Source: JAPHTQ01 sp050299175
Lineage (GTDB): Bacteria > Pseudomonadota > Gammaproteobacteria > Thiohalomonadales > Thiohalomonadaceae
Reading direction: 5' to 3'
Assembly: GCA_050299175.1 (NCBI GenBank)
Contig: JBNKVM010000023.1
Coordinates: 20,554 to 84,553, forward strand
Length of the DNA stretch: 64,000 nucleotides
Part shown: positions 7,804-17,669 of the stretch, piece after piece
Position numbering within the stretch: position 1 is the first letter of the stretch
Layout: each line of letters begins with the position of its first letter
Notes under the pieces: model-generated
Told to the model about the DNA's origin: nothing
Seen by the model: the letters and a program-made list of their open reading frames with translations, nothing else
The model's database searches: none
Made by a program: the position numbers and the translations under genes

Positions 7804-9429
7804 CTACACCCTGCCAAATCCAGAGGTAATCGGATAACGCCGATCCCGACCAAAGGCACGCCGGGTAATACGCACACCCGGTGGCGCCTGACGACGTTTG
7901 TACTCGTTCAGATCGACCAGGCGCAAGACTCTGCGGACAGTCGCTTCGTCGTAACCGGCGGCCACGATTTCCTCACGGCAGAGATCGCGTTCCACATACA
8001 TCTCCAGGATCGCATCCAGTATTTCGTAGTCAGGCAAACTGTCGCTGTCCTGCTGATCTGCTGCCAGCTCTGCCGATGGAGGACGGGTAATCACTCGTTC
8101 CGGAATCGCCGACGAGATCGTGTTGCGGTAACGGGAGAGACGGAATACCAACGTCTTGGGCACATCCTTCAGTGCATCGAAACCGCCTGCCATGTCACCG
8201 TAGAGGGTAGCGTAGCCCACCGCCATTTCACTCTTGTTGCCGGTAGTCAGCACCATCTTGCCTTTTTTGTTGGAGATCGCCATCAGCAGGATGCCGCGAC
8301 AACGGGCCTGAATATTCTCTTCGGTGGTGTCCACCTCACGACCGGCAAACTCCTCCTGGAGACTCTCAAGGAAAACGTTGAAGGCCGGTTCGATAGGGAT
8401 CACGCGGTAATCGACACCAAGGGTCTCCGCCTCTTCGCGGGCATCGTCGAGACTCATGTCGGCGGTATAGCGCGACGGCATCATTACCGCCTCGACCCGC
8501 TCCGCACCGATGGCATCCACTGCGATGGCCAGACTCAAAGCGGAGTCGATACCGCCGGAGAGGCCGAGCACCACGCCGGGAAAACCATTCTTCTCGATAT
8601 AATCGCGCACCCCCAACACCAGCGCCTTGTAGACGCTGGCCTCGACACTCAACGGTGCGGCCATTTCACCGGGAAGCGAGATAACTGTCTCGCCCTCTAT
8701 CTGGAATTCGCTGAGGAACAGGCCTTCCTCAAAGGTGGGGGCCTGCTGGGTGATCTTGCCCAGTGCATCCATGACGAAGGAACCACCATCGAACACCAGT
8801 TCATCCTGACCACCCAGCAGATTGACGTAGAGTAGCGGCACGCCGCCCTCACTAATGCGGGCGCGTACTGTCTCTTCGCGTTCATTACCTTTATTGATAT
8901 GGAAGGGGGAGGCATTGATGTTGACGATGAGTCGCGCCCCGGCGGCACAGGCCTGAGCCACCGAACCGGGCTGCCAGATATCCTCGCAGATAGTCAGCCC
9001 CACCGGTACACCCTTAATCTCCACCACACAAGCTTCGTGGCCCGGAGCAAAATAGCGCTTCTCGTCGAAGACACTGTAGTTGGGTAGATGCTGTTTGTGG
9101 TAGGTAGCCGCCACCTTGCCGTCGCGCAGCAATGAGGCGGCGTTATAGAGTCCGCCAGTCGCGGCATGAGGATGGCCGAGGATGATCTCGATGCCACTCA
9201 CCTTCTGATTGATGCTCTCCAGCGCCGCCAGCGTGCGGGTCAACAGGCGTGGACGCAGCAACAGGTCTTCCGGCGGATAACCGGTGAGGGTCAGCTCGGG
9301 GAAGACCACCAGATCGGCTTTCAATTCATCGCGCGCCTGTTCGGCGGCGGCAATCACCCGCGCGGCGTTGCCCTCAATGTCACCCACCAGCATGTTGAGC
9401 TGGGCCATGGCGATGCGCAGTGTCGACAT
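7804..9429 (-). CDS. nadE: glutamine-dependent NAD+ synthetase
   Basis: NadE amidates nicotinic acid adenine dinucleotide to NAD+, the last step of NAD synthesis. The 541-residue protein joins an N-terminal glutaminase of the nitrilase fold to a C-terminal ATP-pyrophosphatase synthetase domain. The nitrilase triad reads E45 (FPELTLTGYP), K112 (YHKQHLPNY) and C148 (GLTICEDIW). The synthetase P-loop SGGIDS is at 291-296. This is the two-domain type that uses glutamine rather than free ammonia. It lies 24 bases after sucD, so it is probably cotranscribed with sucCD. Confidence 0.95.
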   Translation of the reverse strand: MSTLRIAMAQLNMLVGDIEGNAARVIAAAEQARDELKADLVVFPELTLTGYPPEDLLLRPRLLTRTLAALESINQKVSGIEIILGHPHAATGGLYNAASLLRDGKVAATYHKQHLPNYSVFDEKRYFAPGHEACVVEIKGVPVGLTICEDIWQPGSVAQACAAGARLIVNINASPFHINKGNEREETVRARISEGGVPLLYVNLLGGQDELVFDGGSFVMDALGKITQQAPTFEEGLFLSEFQIEGETVISLPGEMAAPLSVEASVYKALVLGVRDYIEKNGFPGVVLGLSGGIDSALSLAIAVDAIGAERVEAVMMPSRYTADMSLDDAREEAETLGVDYRVIPIEPAFNVFLESLQEEFAGREVDTTEENIQARCRGILLMAISNKKGKMVLTTGNKSEMAVGYATLYGDMAGGFDALKDVPKTLVFRLSRYRNTISSAIPERVITRPPSAELAADQQDSDSLPDYEILDAILEMYVERDLCREEIVAAGYDEATVRRVLRLVDLNEYKRRQAPPGVRITRRAFGRDRRYPITSGFGRV

Positions 9430-9453
9430 AGAGGGCCGGTCCGTTTGGGTGAC

Positions 9454-10325
9454 TTAGCCTGCCGCCAGCACTTCGGCCATGCGTGCGCCCATCTCTGCAG
9501 GGGAACGCACCACCGAGACCCCGGCCTGCTCCAGCGCGGCGAACTTTTCGTCCGCAGTGCCCTTGCCACCAGCGATGATCGCCCCGGCGTGGCCCATGCG
9601 TTTACCCGGCGGTGCGGTGACCCCGGCGATGTAGGAGACCACCGGCTTACTGATGTGGCGGGAGATAAATTCGGCCGCTTCCTCTTCCGCGGTGCCACCG
9701 ATCTCGCCGACCATAATAATGCCTTCGGTCTGCGGGTCGCGCTCGAACAGGCAGAGGCAATCGATAAAGCTGAGGCCGTGGATCGGGTCACCGCCGATAC
9801 CGACGCAGGTGGACTGACCGAGCCCCGCCTGGGTAGTCTGGTGCACCGCCTCGTAGGTCAACGTGCCGGAACGGGAGACGATACCGATCTTGCCCTTTTG
9901 GTGGATCGCACCGGGCATGATGCCGATCTTGCACTCGCCGGGACTGATCACACCGGGACAGTTGGGACCGATGAGGCGCACGTCGCTACCCCGGAGCGCC
10001 GCCTTGACCCGCAGCATGTCCATCACCGGAATACCCTCGGTGATGCAGACGATGGTCTCGATCCCGGCATCGGCCGCTTCGAGGATCGCATCGGCGGCAA
10101 AGGGTGCTGGAACGTAGATCATGGTGGCATCGGCATCGGTCTCGCGCACCGCATCGTGCACGGTATTGAATACCGGACGGTCCAGGTGGCTGCTGCCGCC
10201 CTTGCCGGGGGTCACGCCGCCGACCAGATTAGTACCATAGGCAATCGCCTGCTCGGAGTGGACGGTACCCTGTTTGCCGGTGAAGCCCTGGCAGATGACC
10301 CTGGTGTCACGATCGATAAGGATGG

Positions 10326-10329
<4 letters not shown>
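9454..10329 (-). CDS. sucD: succinyl-CoA synthetase alpha subunit
   Basis: SucD is the catalytic subunit of the citric-acid-cycle enzyme that interconverts succinyl-CoA with succinate plus ATP or GTP. The 291-residue protein has an N-terminal CoA-binding Rossmann domain (CQGFTGKQGTVHSEQAI) and the phosphohistidine H247 in KRMGHAGAI, as in E. coli (H246). Its start overlaps the sucC stop by four bases, so the subunits are translated in a coupled way. Confidence 0.96.
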
Positions 10330-11495
<1,166 letters not shown>

Positions 11496-11639
11496 CGTTC
11501 ACCCTGAATGACTTGGAATACGTCGAAAAAAAGGTCGCCTATTGTGAAACAAAGCGCGCCGCGGCGCAAAAGCTGAATGATTGGCCGTGGTGGTAGTCAG
11601 CCGATACAATGCGGGAATATTTACCCTGAAGGGCAATTC

Positions 11640-11873
11640 ATGAATCTGATCCGACTCATCGTCATCGGCCTGATTATCTGGCTGCTCTACCACATGCTTC
11701 TGCGTGTGTTGCAGAAACCCGCCTCCCGAGGCAAAGAGCCGCCGAAAGGCATCGCCCGCGACATGATCAAGTGCGCCCACTGCGGTATCCATATCCCCGC
11801 CGATGAAGCCCTTTGCCGTGACGATAAATGCTATTGCAGCTCGGAACATCGCGATGCTGGACCAGCTCAATAA
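11640..11873 (+). CDS. small membrane-anchored zinc-ribbon protein (PP0621 type)
   Basis: This 77-residue protein has one N-terminal transmembrane helix (about 2-22) and a C-terminal set of cysteines, CAHCGIHIP followed by CRDDKCYCSSEH, that resembles a zinc-binding ribbon. It looks like the PP0621 family, small proteins encoded next to pilS in pseudomonads. The ATG at 11640 is supported by GAAGGG eight bases upstream. An upstream in-frame ATG at 11577 would add 21 residues without a ribosome site. The function is unknown; the conserved place before pilS hints at a link with pili or sensing. Confidence 0.75.
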   Translation: MNLIRLIVIGLIIWLLYHMLLRVLQKPASRGKEPPKGIARDMIKCAHCGIHIPADEALCRDDKCYCSSEHRDAGPAQ

Positions 11874-11884
11874 GGGTCTGACGC

Positions 11885-13498
11885 TTGGCTGAAACCGCAC
11901 CCATCGCCCCACTGGAAGCTGACGACTACGCCCATACCTGGCGTCCGCTGCGCTTTTTCAACTTCTCCCGCTTCGCCCTGGCTGCTCTGTTTATCCTGCT
12001 CTACCACCTTGGCAAGCTACCCGAACAGTTGGGGCATCAAGAACCTCAACTGTTCTACACCGCCAGCCTGATCTATCTGGCACTCAGTCTGGTTGCCTTC
12101 TATCCGATCATGACCCGCAAGCCTGACTTTCAGATGCAGGTCAATGGCCACATCTTCGTCGACATCATCGTCATTAATGTCATGATGCACGCCAGCGGCG
12201 GCGTCTCCAGCGGTCTCGGCATGCTTCTGGTCATCAGTGTGGCCAACGGCAGTATGCTCACTACCGGACGCACACCAGGGCTCTATGCTGCGCTGGCTAC
12301 CATCGCCGTGCTGATACAGCAGGTCCACAGTGCCCTGGGGGATCGCCCCGAAGACGTCAACTATCCCATAGCGGGACTGCTGGGCATTACCCTGTTTGTG
12401 ACCGCACTGGTCGCTCAATTATTGGCACGCCGAGCCAGGGCCAGTGAGGCGCTGGCCCAGCGCCGTGGTGCCGACCTGGCCAATATGGCGCAACTCACCG
12501 GTTACATCATCCAGCAGATGCAGACCGGGGTCCTGGTGGTAGACAAGGAGGAGCGGGTGCGCCTGATGAACAGCTCCGCCTCCCACCTCATCGACACGCC
12601 GATGATGGCCACCGAAACACCGCTGCGCCACTATTCCTCGGAGCTGCTGGCCTCGTTGCGCGCCTGGAAAGATGACCCGACCAACGCCTCCCGAACCCTG
12701 CACATCACAGGCAATCCACGGGAGTTGCTAGCCCAGTTCATGAATATTGGCCAACGGCGTAATGAAGGTACCCTGATCTTCCTTGAGGATGCGGAAACCG
12801 CCACCCGGCAGGCACAGCAGCTGAAGCTGGCGGCATTGGGCCGCCTCACCGCCAGTATTGCCCACGAAATAAGGAATCCGTTGAGCGCTATCAGCCATGC
12901 GGGTGCCTTGCTGGGCGAATCGCCGGACCTTGCGGGTGAGGATACGCGCCTGACCGAGATCATCCATGAGCAGTCGCAACGTATTAACACTATTATCGAA
13001 AACGTACTGCAATTGGGTAAGAAAGATGTGCGCCAGGAAGAGGACTTTCTGCTTAAACCCTGGCTAGAGCAATTCATCGCCGAATTCCAGCAATCACGGC
13101 CCGAAGCTACCGAAGGAGCGATGCGTTTCGAAGTTGAACCCACTGATCTGGTGATCCGCTTCGACCCCAACCACCTGCGCCAACTACTGACCAACCTCTG
13201 CGCTAACGGTCTGCGTCACGCCATGTCTGCACGAGCAGCTCTTAAATTGAGGTTGCTGGCGGGGGAAATTGGCGAAGGGCACGGCTATCTGGACGTCATC
13301 GACGCCGGCCACGGGGTCGACGAGACAAGCCGTGCGCATATTTTTGAGCCATTCTATACCACCGAATACAAGGGAACTGGGCTGGGGCTATACCTGGCGC
13401 GGGAACTGGCGGTCAGCAATCAGGCGCAGCTACGTTATGAACCCACCGCCAGCCAGGAGAGTCGTTTCCGCCTGCTGTTCCGTAAAGGTATGCTATGA
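11885..13498 (+). CDS. pilS: PilS sensor histidine kinase of type IV pilus genes
   Basis: PilS controls pilin transcription through PilR. The 537-residue protein has an N-terminal membrane domain of about six helices (roughly 25-190), a PAS-like linker (about 200-310), phosphoacceptor H327 in ASIAHEIRNPLSA, and a HATPase domain ending with GTGLGLYLAREL. The start is a TTG with GGG eight bases upstream. In Pseudomonas PilS senses pilin abundance in the membrane; whether that holds for the short pilin here is an open question. It overlaps pilR by four bases. Confidence 0.92.
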   Translation: MAETAPIAPLEADDYAHTWRPLRFFNFSRFALAALFILLYHLGKLPEQLGHQEPQLFYTASLIYLALSLVAFYPIMTRKPDFQMQVNGHIFVDIIVINVMMHASGGVSSGLGMLLVISVANGSMLTTGRTPGLYAALATIAVLIQQVHSALGDRPEDVNYPIAGLLGITLFVTALVAQLLARRARASEALAQRRGADLANMAQLTGYIIQQMQTGVLVVDKEERVRLMNSSASHLIDTPMMATETPLRHYSSELLASLRAWKDDPTNASRTLHITGNPRELLAQFMNIGQRRNEGTLIFLEDAETATRQAQQLKLAALGRLTASIAHEIRNPLSAISHAGALLGESPDLAGEDTRLTEIIHEQSQRINTIIENVLQLGKKDVRQEEDFLLKPWLEQFIAEFQQSRPEATEGAMRFEVEPTDLVIRFDPNHLRQLLTNLCANGLRHAMSARAALKLRLLAGEIGEGHGYLDVIDAGHGVDETSRAHIFEPFYTTEYKGTGLGLYLARELAVSNQAQLRYEPTASQESRFRLLFRKGML

Positions 13499-14856
13499 CC
13501 ATGACCCATTCTGCCAGCGACAAAAAAACGGTTCTCATCGTCGATGATGAGCCTGATATCCTCGAATTGCTCAGCCTGACCCTGTCACGGATGGGGGTGG
13601 AGAGTCGTTGCGCGGAAAATGTAAAACAAGCAAAGGAACTACTGAACAACCATCGCTTCGATCTCTGCCTCACCGATATGCGTCTACCCGACGGCGATGG
13701 TATCGACCTGATCCGCTACATGCAGGAAAACCACTCTGATCTGCCCGTGGCCATGATCACCGCCCACGGCAACATGAATTCAGCCATTGACGCACTCAAG
13801 GCCGGAGCCTTCGACTTTCTCAGTAAACCAGTTGAGCTGCAGACCCTGCGCGATCTCATTACCAGCGCCCTACGCCTCAATGAAGAGGAGCGAGAGTGTC
13901 CCCCCCACCCCGGTACACTCCAGCTGCTGGGCCAGTCGGCGAGCATCGAACACATCCGCACAACCATCACCAAGCTGGCGCGCAGCCAGGCCCCAGTCTA
14001 TATCAGCGGAGAATCGGGGACCGGCAAGGAATTGGTAGCACGCTTAATCCACCTGCAGGGGCCACGTGCCAGTGCACCTTTTATCGCGGTCAACTGCGGT
14101 GCGATCCCGGCAGACCTGATGGAAAGCGAGTTATTCGGCCACAAGAAGGGAAGCTTTACCGGGGCCTATAGTGACAAGGACGGCCTGTTTCAGGCCGCCA
14201 ACGGCGGCACCCTGTTCCTCGACGAGGTTGCAGACCTACCATTGGAGATGCAGGTCAAGCTGCTACGCGCCATCCAGGAGAAGGCGGTACGCCCCGTCGG
14301 GGCACAGAAAGAGCAGCACATCGATGTACGCATCCTGAGTGCCACCCACAAAGGGTTAGCCGAGGCAGTCAAGGAAGGACGATTTCGAGAAGACCTGTTC
14401 TATCGACTGAACGTCATTGAACTTCCCGTTCCACCGTTACGGGAACGCCCCGAGGACATCCCGCCACTGGTGAACCATTTCACCCGGCAACTGGCCCAAG
14501 AAATGGGGATGGCCCAGCCCAGATTGAGTGACGCAGCCACAGAAATGTTACAGAAGCACACATTCCCCGGTAACGTCCGTGAACTGGAAAACATCCTTGA
14601 AAGAGCCATGACCCTTTGCGAAGGTAACATCATTCAACCCGACGATCTGCGCCTCAGCGCCGCGACAAACATGTCCAGTAATACCGATACAAACGTAGAA
14701 GCCATCGGCCTGGAGGCCTATTTGGAAAATATCGAGCGCCAACTCATCACTGAAGCCCTCTTTAAGTCCCATCAAAACAAGACTGCGGCAGCCAAAGAGT
14801 TGGGTATATCCTTCCGTGCACTACGCTACCGCCTGAAAAAGCTCGACATGGAGTAA
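13495..14856 (+). CDS. pilR: PilR sigma-54-dependent activator
   Basis: PilR is the NtrC-family response regulator that activates pilin transcription with sigma-54 RNA polymerase. The 453 residues comprise a receiver with D61, an AAA+ domain with Walker A GESGTGKE (172-179) and the sigma-54 contact loop GSFTGA (219-224, usually GAFTGA), and a Fis-type helix-turn-helix at the C-terminus (TAAAKELGISFRALRYRLKK). A matching sigma-54 promoter and a palindromic site lie immediately downstream, before the pilin gene. Confidence 0.94.
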   Translation: MTMTHSASDKKTVLIVDDEPDILELLSLTLSRMGVESRCAENVKQAKELLNNHRFDLCLTDMRLPDGDGIDLIRYMQENHSDLPVAMITAHGNMNSAIDALKAGAFDFLSKPVELQTLRDLITSALRLNEEERECPPHPGTLQLLGQSASIEHIRTTITKLARSQAPVYISGESGTGKELVARLIHLQGPRASAPFIAVNCGAIPADLMESELFGHKKGSFTGAYSDKDGLFQAANGGTLFLDEVADLPLEMQVKLLRAIQEKAVRPVGAQKEQHIDVRILSATHKGLAEAVKEGRFREDLFYRLNVIELPVPPLRERPEDIPPLVNHFTRQLAQEMGMAQPRLSDAATEMLQKHTFPGNVRELENILERAMTLCEGNIIQPDDLRLSAATNMSSNTDTNVEAIGLEAYLENIERQLITEALFKSHQNKTAAAKELGISFRALRYRLKKLDME

Positions 14857-14952
14857 TGCTCTCGGCCTCTTACGCGAATTAACTAGCAAGAGAATCTTGA
14901 CGAAGATCAGAAAAATCTGTGACGATGGTTAGACAAGCGACTGACCCGGAAC

Positions 14953-14979
14953 GTCACCTGAGTGACAAATTTTGTCACT
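14953..14979. promoter_or_regulatory. probable PilR enhancer sites upstream of the pilin gene
   Basis: The palindrome AGTGACAAA-T-TTTGTCACT (14961-14979) is exact around its central base. It overlaps another inverted pair, GTCAC-ctga-GTGAC (14953-14966). A further GTGAC half-site is at 14919-14923. The palindrome's centre is about 107 bases upstream of the -24 element of the sigma-54 promoter, a typical enhancer distance. Known PilR sites contain TGTC-type half-sites. The rest of the 317-base gap after pilR shows nothing else I can name. Confidence 0.65.
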
Positions 14980-15074
14980 ACCTCGCACCACACCAATGCT
15001 CAGAGTGTTTCCTGCATCGTCTGGAAACCACACTAATTAACGGTTTGGGGTATCTCCAGTAAAGTAACTGGCGC

Positions 15075-15090
15075 TTGGCACGTAATCTGC
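15075..15090 (+). promoter_or_regulatory. sigma-54 promoter of the pilin gene
   Basis: TTGGCACG-TAAT-CTGC matches the sigma-54 consensus TGGCACG-N4-TTGC, with GG at 15077-15078 and GC at 15089-15090. Transcription would begin near 15102, giving a leader of about 70 bases before the pilin ATG. Confidence 0.85.
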
Positions 15091-15173
15091 TATAGCTATA
15101 GCTGACTATTCCACCCGACGGGATGGGTTCCGCCGGATAGACCGATTAACCAAACCCAGATGGAGAGATCGAC

Positions 15174-15353
15174 ATGAAAAGAACACAGAAGGGTTTCACC
15201 CTTATCGAACTGATGATCGTGGTTGCCATCATCGGCATCCTCGCTGCCATCGCGATTCCCTCGTTCAACGAGTATCGTGCTAAGGCCAATGATGGCGCTG
15301 CAAACTCAGATGCCAGAAATCTGGTCGGCCTTATGGCCTCCATGATGGAATAA
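15174..15353 (+). CDS. pilA: very short type IV pilin (PilA-N type, 59 residues)
   Basis: This is the main pilin candidate of the locus. The prepilin leader MKRTQKG is followed by FTLIELMIVVAIIGILA and the rest of the hydrophobic helix. The mature protein is only 52 residues and ends in SMME, with no globular head or disulfide loop. Mature E5, P22, F24 and Y27 are all present. Normal gammaproteobacterial major pilins are about 140-160 residues; the best architectural match I know is the short PilA-N of Geobacter. It has its own ribosome site (GGAGA) and sits under the PilR/sigma-54 promoter. It is not an obvious frameshift, because the next gene has its own signal peptide. A role as pilus subunit is inferred; a pseudopilin role is possible. 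Confidence 0.88.
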   Translation: MKRTQKGFTLIELMIVVAIIGILAAIAIPSFNEYRAKANDGAANSDARNLVGLMASMME

Positions 15354-15382
15354 ACGATAGCCACTTATCAGGAGAAACGAAC

Positions 15383-15898
15383 ATGATTAAGAAAATTATC
15401 CCGTTACTTGGCTTGGCTCTTGGTTTTGCTGTTGCCGGGCAAGCTCACGCGGCGGTAGTGCAAGTCGCTGGTACCCAGAACATTTCGACCACGAACTGCC
15501 CCGCTCTTTCCAATAACATCACCGCGCAGATGTCTGCGACCGTCATTGGCGGTTATAACTGTGACGCGACAACTTTCGTTGCAGCGACCTGCTCCACAAA
15601 GGGTACGCTGAAGCTGCAATCGGTTAACTGTCAATATAATGCGGACGGCAGCCAGAAAGTCGGTTACGAGAACGGCTGCCCGGCAGACAATAATGCGGCG
15701 ATTGCCGCTCAGGCAGCTGATGCAAACAATGCATGGCCGAAAACATCTCCGATCAATAGCCGCCTGGGCTATGTTGGTGGTTCTGACGGTGGTCAGGTCG
15801 CTGCGGCAGCGATGGGTATTGATTGTGACCTTACCTCGCTTACAGAACTGACACCGGACAGCTATCTCGATAGCGGTGCTTCTACAAGCACACCGTAA
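15383..15898 (+). CDS. secreted Cys-rich protein, possible pilin partner (PilA-C-like)
   Basis: This 171-residue protein has a clear signal peptide (cleavage after AGQAHA, about residue 23) and six cysteines in the mature part, enough for three disulfides. It is rich in Ala, Asn, Ser and Thr, as exported surface proteins often are. It starts 29 bases after the short pilin with its own AGGAGA ribosome site, and the pair ends at a strong terminator, so the two form one sigma-54-driven transcript. By position it corresponds to Geobacter PilA-C, the separately encoded head domain; I see no sequence motif that proves this. An unrelated secreted protein is the alternative. Confidence 0.7.
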   Translation: MIKKIIPLLGLALGFAVAGQAHAAVVQVAGTQNISTTNCPALSNNITAQMSATVIGGYNCDATTFVAATCSTKGTLKLQSVNCQYNADGSQKVGYENGCPADNNAAIAAQAADANNAWPKTSPINSRLGYVGGSDGGQVAAAAMGIDCDLTSLTELTPDSYLDSGASTSTP

Positions 15899-15927
15899 TC
15901 TACATAGCAGCACATAAATGTAGTCAA

Positions 15928-15960
15928 GCTGGGTAGCTGAAAGCTACCCAGCGTTTTTTT
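15928..15960 (+). terminator. rho-independent terminator of the pilin operon
   Basis: A perfect 11-bp stem (GCTGGGTAGCT / AGCTACCCAGC) with a GAA loop is followed by GTTTTTTT. It separates the pilin pair from the ABC genes, which must then have their own promoter or be read through. Confidence 0.92.
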
Positions 15961-15997
15961 ATAAATTGACGTTTTACCCACTTTGAAAACTGGTGAG

Positions 15998-16846
15998 ATG
16001 AGTCACGACCTGCTCAAACCCATTTTAGGTTCGATAAAAGCAGATTTTTTTCTTGGCCTCAGGATAGCCTATCACTCCCGACTGTCCTCAATACTCTTCT
16101 GGATACTCTTTGCCTTAACAATTTCAGTCTTGCTGGTAATACAGTTTAGCGCCCGTCAGCCAGCTACCGTCGCGCTTGACGTAGGAATTTCTGTCATTCG
16201 ACTGACGCTTCCTTTACTTTCTGTTCTGTTAATTCAGGAACTGATTGGCAAAGAGTTTGAGCGAAAACTTTACCTAAATTCATTCACCTATCCACGCAAC
16301 CGAAGCTATTGGCTAATCGGGCGAGTACTTGCCATCTTCCTCATCGGCATTGCCCTGTTGGTCGCGATGGGAATACTACTGGCACTACTCACACTATATG
16401 CCGGCAGTACTTACCCGCAGGCAACGCCCGTTTCACTGAGGATACCATATTTAATAACCCTGGCATTGAATATAGCGGATTTGCTGGTAGTTCTAGCCAT
16501 TGGCACTCTGCTTGCCGTTACCGCAACAACTCAAAGCTTCATTTTGCTCGGCACTATCGGTTTTGTACTGATTGCCCGCAGCTATACACCTATTATCGAA
16601 TTACTTCGCAACAAACCATATGTCGTATCTAATTTTATTGATCCACGACTTTATCAGGACTCGCTCGGATTATTGTCCTTCATTCTACCTGACCTCGGTC
16701 GTCTGGACGTCCGCATGATTGCGCTCTATGACAAACTGATATTTCTTCCACAAGATTGGTTCCTACTATTAGGGGCAACGCTTTTTTACGCCAGTGCTTT
16801 GTTGGGTTTATCGGTCTGGATAATCAATAAACGCGAATTCAATTGA
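15998..16846 (+). CDS. ABC-2 type transporter permease next to the pilin genes
   Basis: This integral membrane protein of about 282 residues has some six hydrophobic helices and a long soluble stretch between the first pair and the last. It ends in KREFN, as ABC-2 permeases often do. It pairs with the ATPase two genes downstream. The start is uncertain: ATG at 15998 is preferred, while TTG at 15983 would add five residues and neither has a strong ribosome site. The stop overlaps the next reading frame (TTGA). By position it resembles PilI of the Myxococcus pilGHI transporter, which is needed for pili there. The substrate is unknown. Confidence 0.75.
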   Translation: MSHDLLKPILGSIKADFFLGLRIAYHSRLSSILFWILFALTISVLLVIQFSARQPATVALDVGISVIRLTLPLLSVLLIQELIGKEFERKLYLNSFTYPRNRSYWLIGRVLAIFLIGIALLVAMGILLALLTLYAGSTYPQATPVSLRIPYLITLALNIADLLVVLAIGTLLAVTATTQSFILLGTIGFVLIARSYTPIIELLRNKPYVVSNFIDPRLYQDSLGLLSFILPDLGRLDVRMIALYDKLIFLPQDWFLLLGATLFYASALLGLSVWIINKREFN

Positions 16847-16851
16847 TCGAT

Positions 16852-17664
16852 ATGGAACGCCGATTATCACTCGCCGCCGCCTTCATTTCATTATCACTCT
16901 TCTGGCTAATGGTTGCTTTTCAACCGGAGGAAACGCACCAGACAAGAGAGACTCCGACCAGTGTCATCATTCCCGCCCCGATTCAAATTCTGCTGTATGG
17001 CGGAGACCGATACCTTGCGGCAAATATTGAGGAAATTCGTGCTGCTGCTTCCGCAACCACAGAAAATGCACAAACATATCGTATACGTGCTCACCAGATT
17101 GTTTCACGCCTTAACCCATGTCATGAAGACAATTACTGGATTGGCAATGCCTCATTAAGCTGGGGCGGAGCAGAAGAGCAGGGATTTGAGCTATTACGCA
17201 ATGCGATGCATTGTAGGATCTGGGATGAATGGCCTGCATTTTTTTATGGCTTCAACCAGCATTTCTTTCGACACGATGAGGAAAAAGCACGCATAGCCCT
17301 GAAGGTCGCAGCTGAACGGTCTCGAGATAATTTCGCTGCATTTACTACTTTCTCTATCATGCTGGCAGCTGGAAAGCTGAATAATACCGAAGCAGCCATC
17401 CAACTCTTAAAAGACGAGAAAAAAAGCACGCAGAATCCAAAGCTGAAAGAAATGCTTGAGAAACGTATTTCACGCCTAAAAGGCCTGCTCATACTACAAA
17501 ATGCTCAAGAGACCTATGAGGAACGCTATGGCAAGCGACTCGAGCACCCGCAACAACTTCTGTCCAGTAAAATTCTGAAAAGCTATCCAAACGACCCGCT
17601 GAATCTTGGATATGACTTTGATGGTACTCAGTTCACCCTTCACAAAATGAAATTACAAAAGTGA
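16852..17664 (+). CDS. membrane-anchored helical (TPR-like) protein of the ABC cluster
   Basis: I do not recognise a named family. The 270-residue protein has one N-terminal hydrophobic segment (about 3-21). Alpha-helical repeats such as WGGAEEQGFELLRNAM and DEEKARIALKVAAERSRDNF follow, suggesting TPR-like stacking in the periplasm. Two cysteines lie in the middle. It is sandwiched between the permease and ATPase genes with overlapping or near-overlapping ends, so it is probably an accessory subunit of that transporter, in the place PilG has in Myxococcus. A TTG at 16843 overlapping the permease stop is an alternative start. Confidence 0.6.
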   Translation: MERRLSLAAAFISLSLFWLMVAFQPEETHQTRETPTSVIIPAPIQILLYGGDRYLAANIEEIRAAASATTENAQTYRIRAHQIVSRLNPCHEDNYWIGNASLSWGGAEEQGFELLRNAMHCRIWDEWPAFFYGFNQHFFRHDEEKARIALKVAAERSRDNFAAFTTFSIMLAAGKLNNTEAAIQLLKDEKKSTQNPKLKEMLEKRISRLKGLLILQNAQETYEERYGKRLEHPQQLLSSKILKSYPNDPLNLGYDFDGTQFTLHKMKLQK

Positions 17665-17669
17665 TAGCT

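Noticed and set aside
15174..15898. Frameshifted full-length pilin
   Set aside because: The short pilin ends at a clean TAA, the next gene has its own ribosome site and a cleavable signal peptide, and no shifted frame continues pilin-like sequence.
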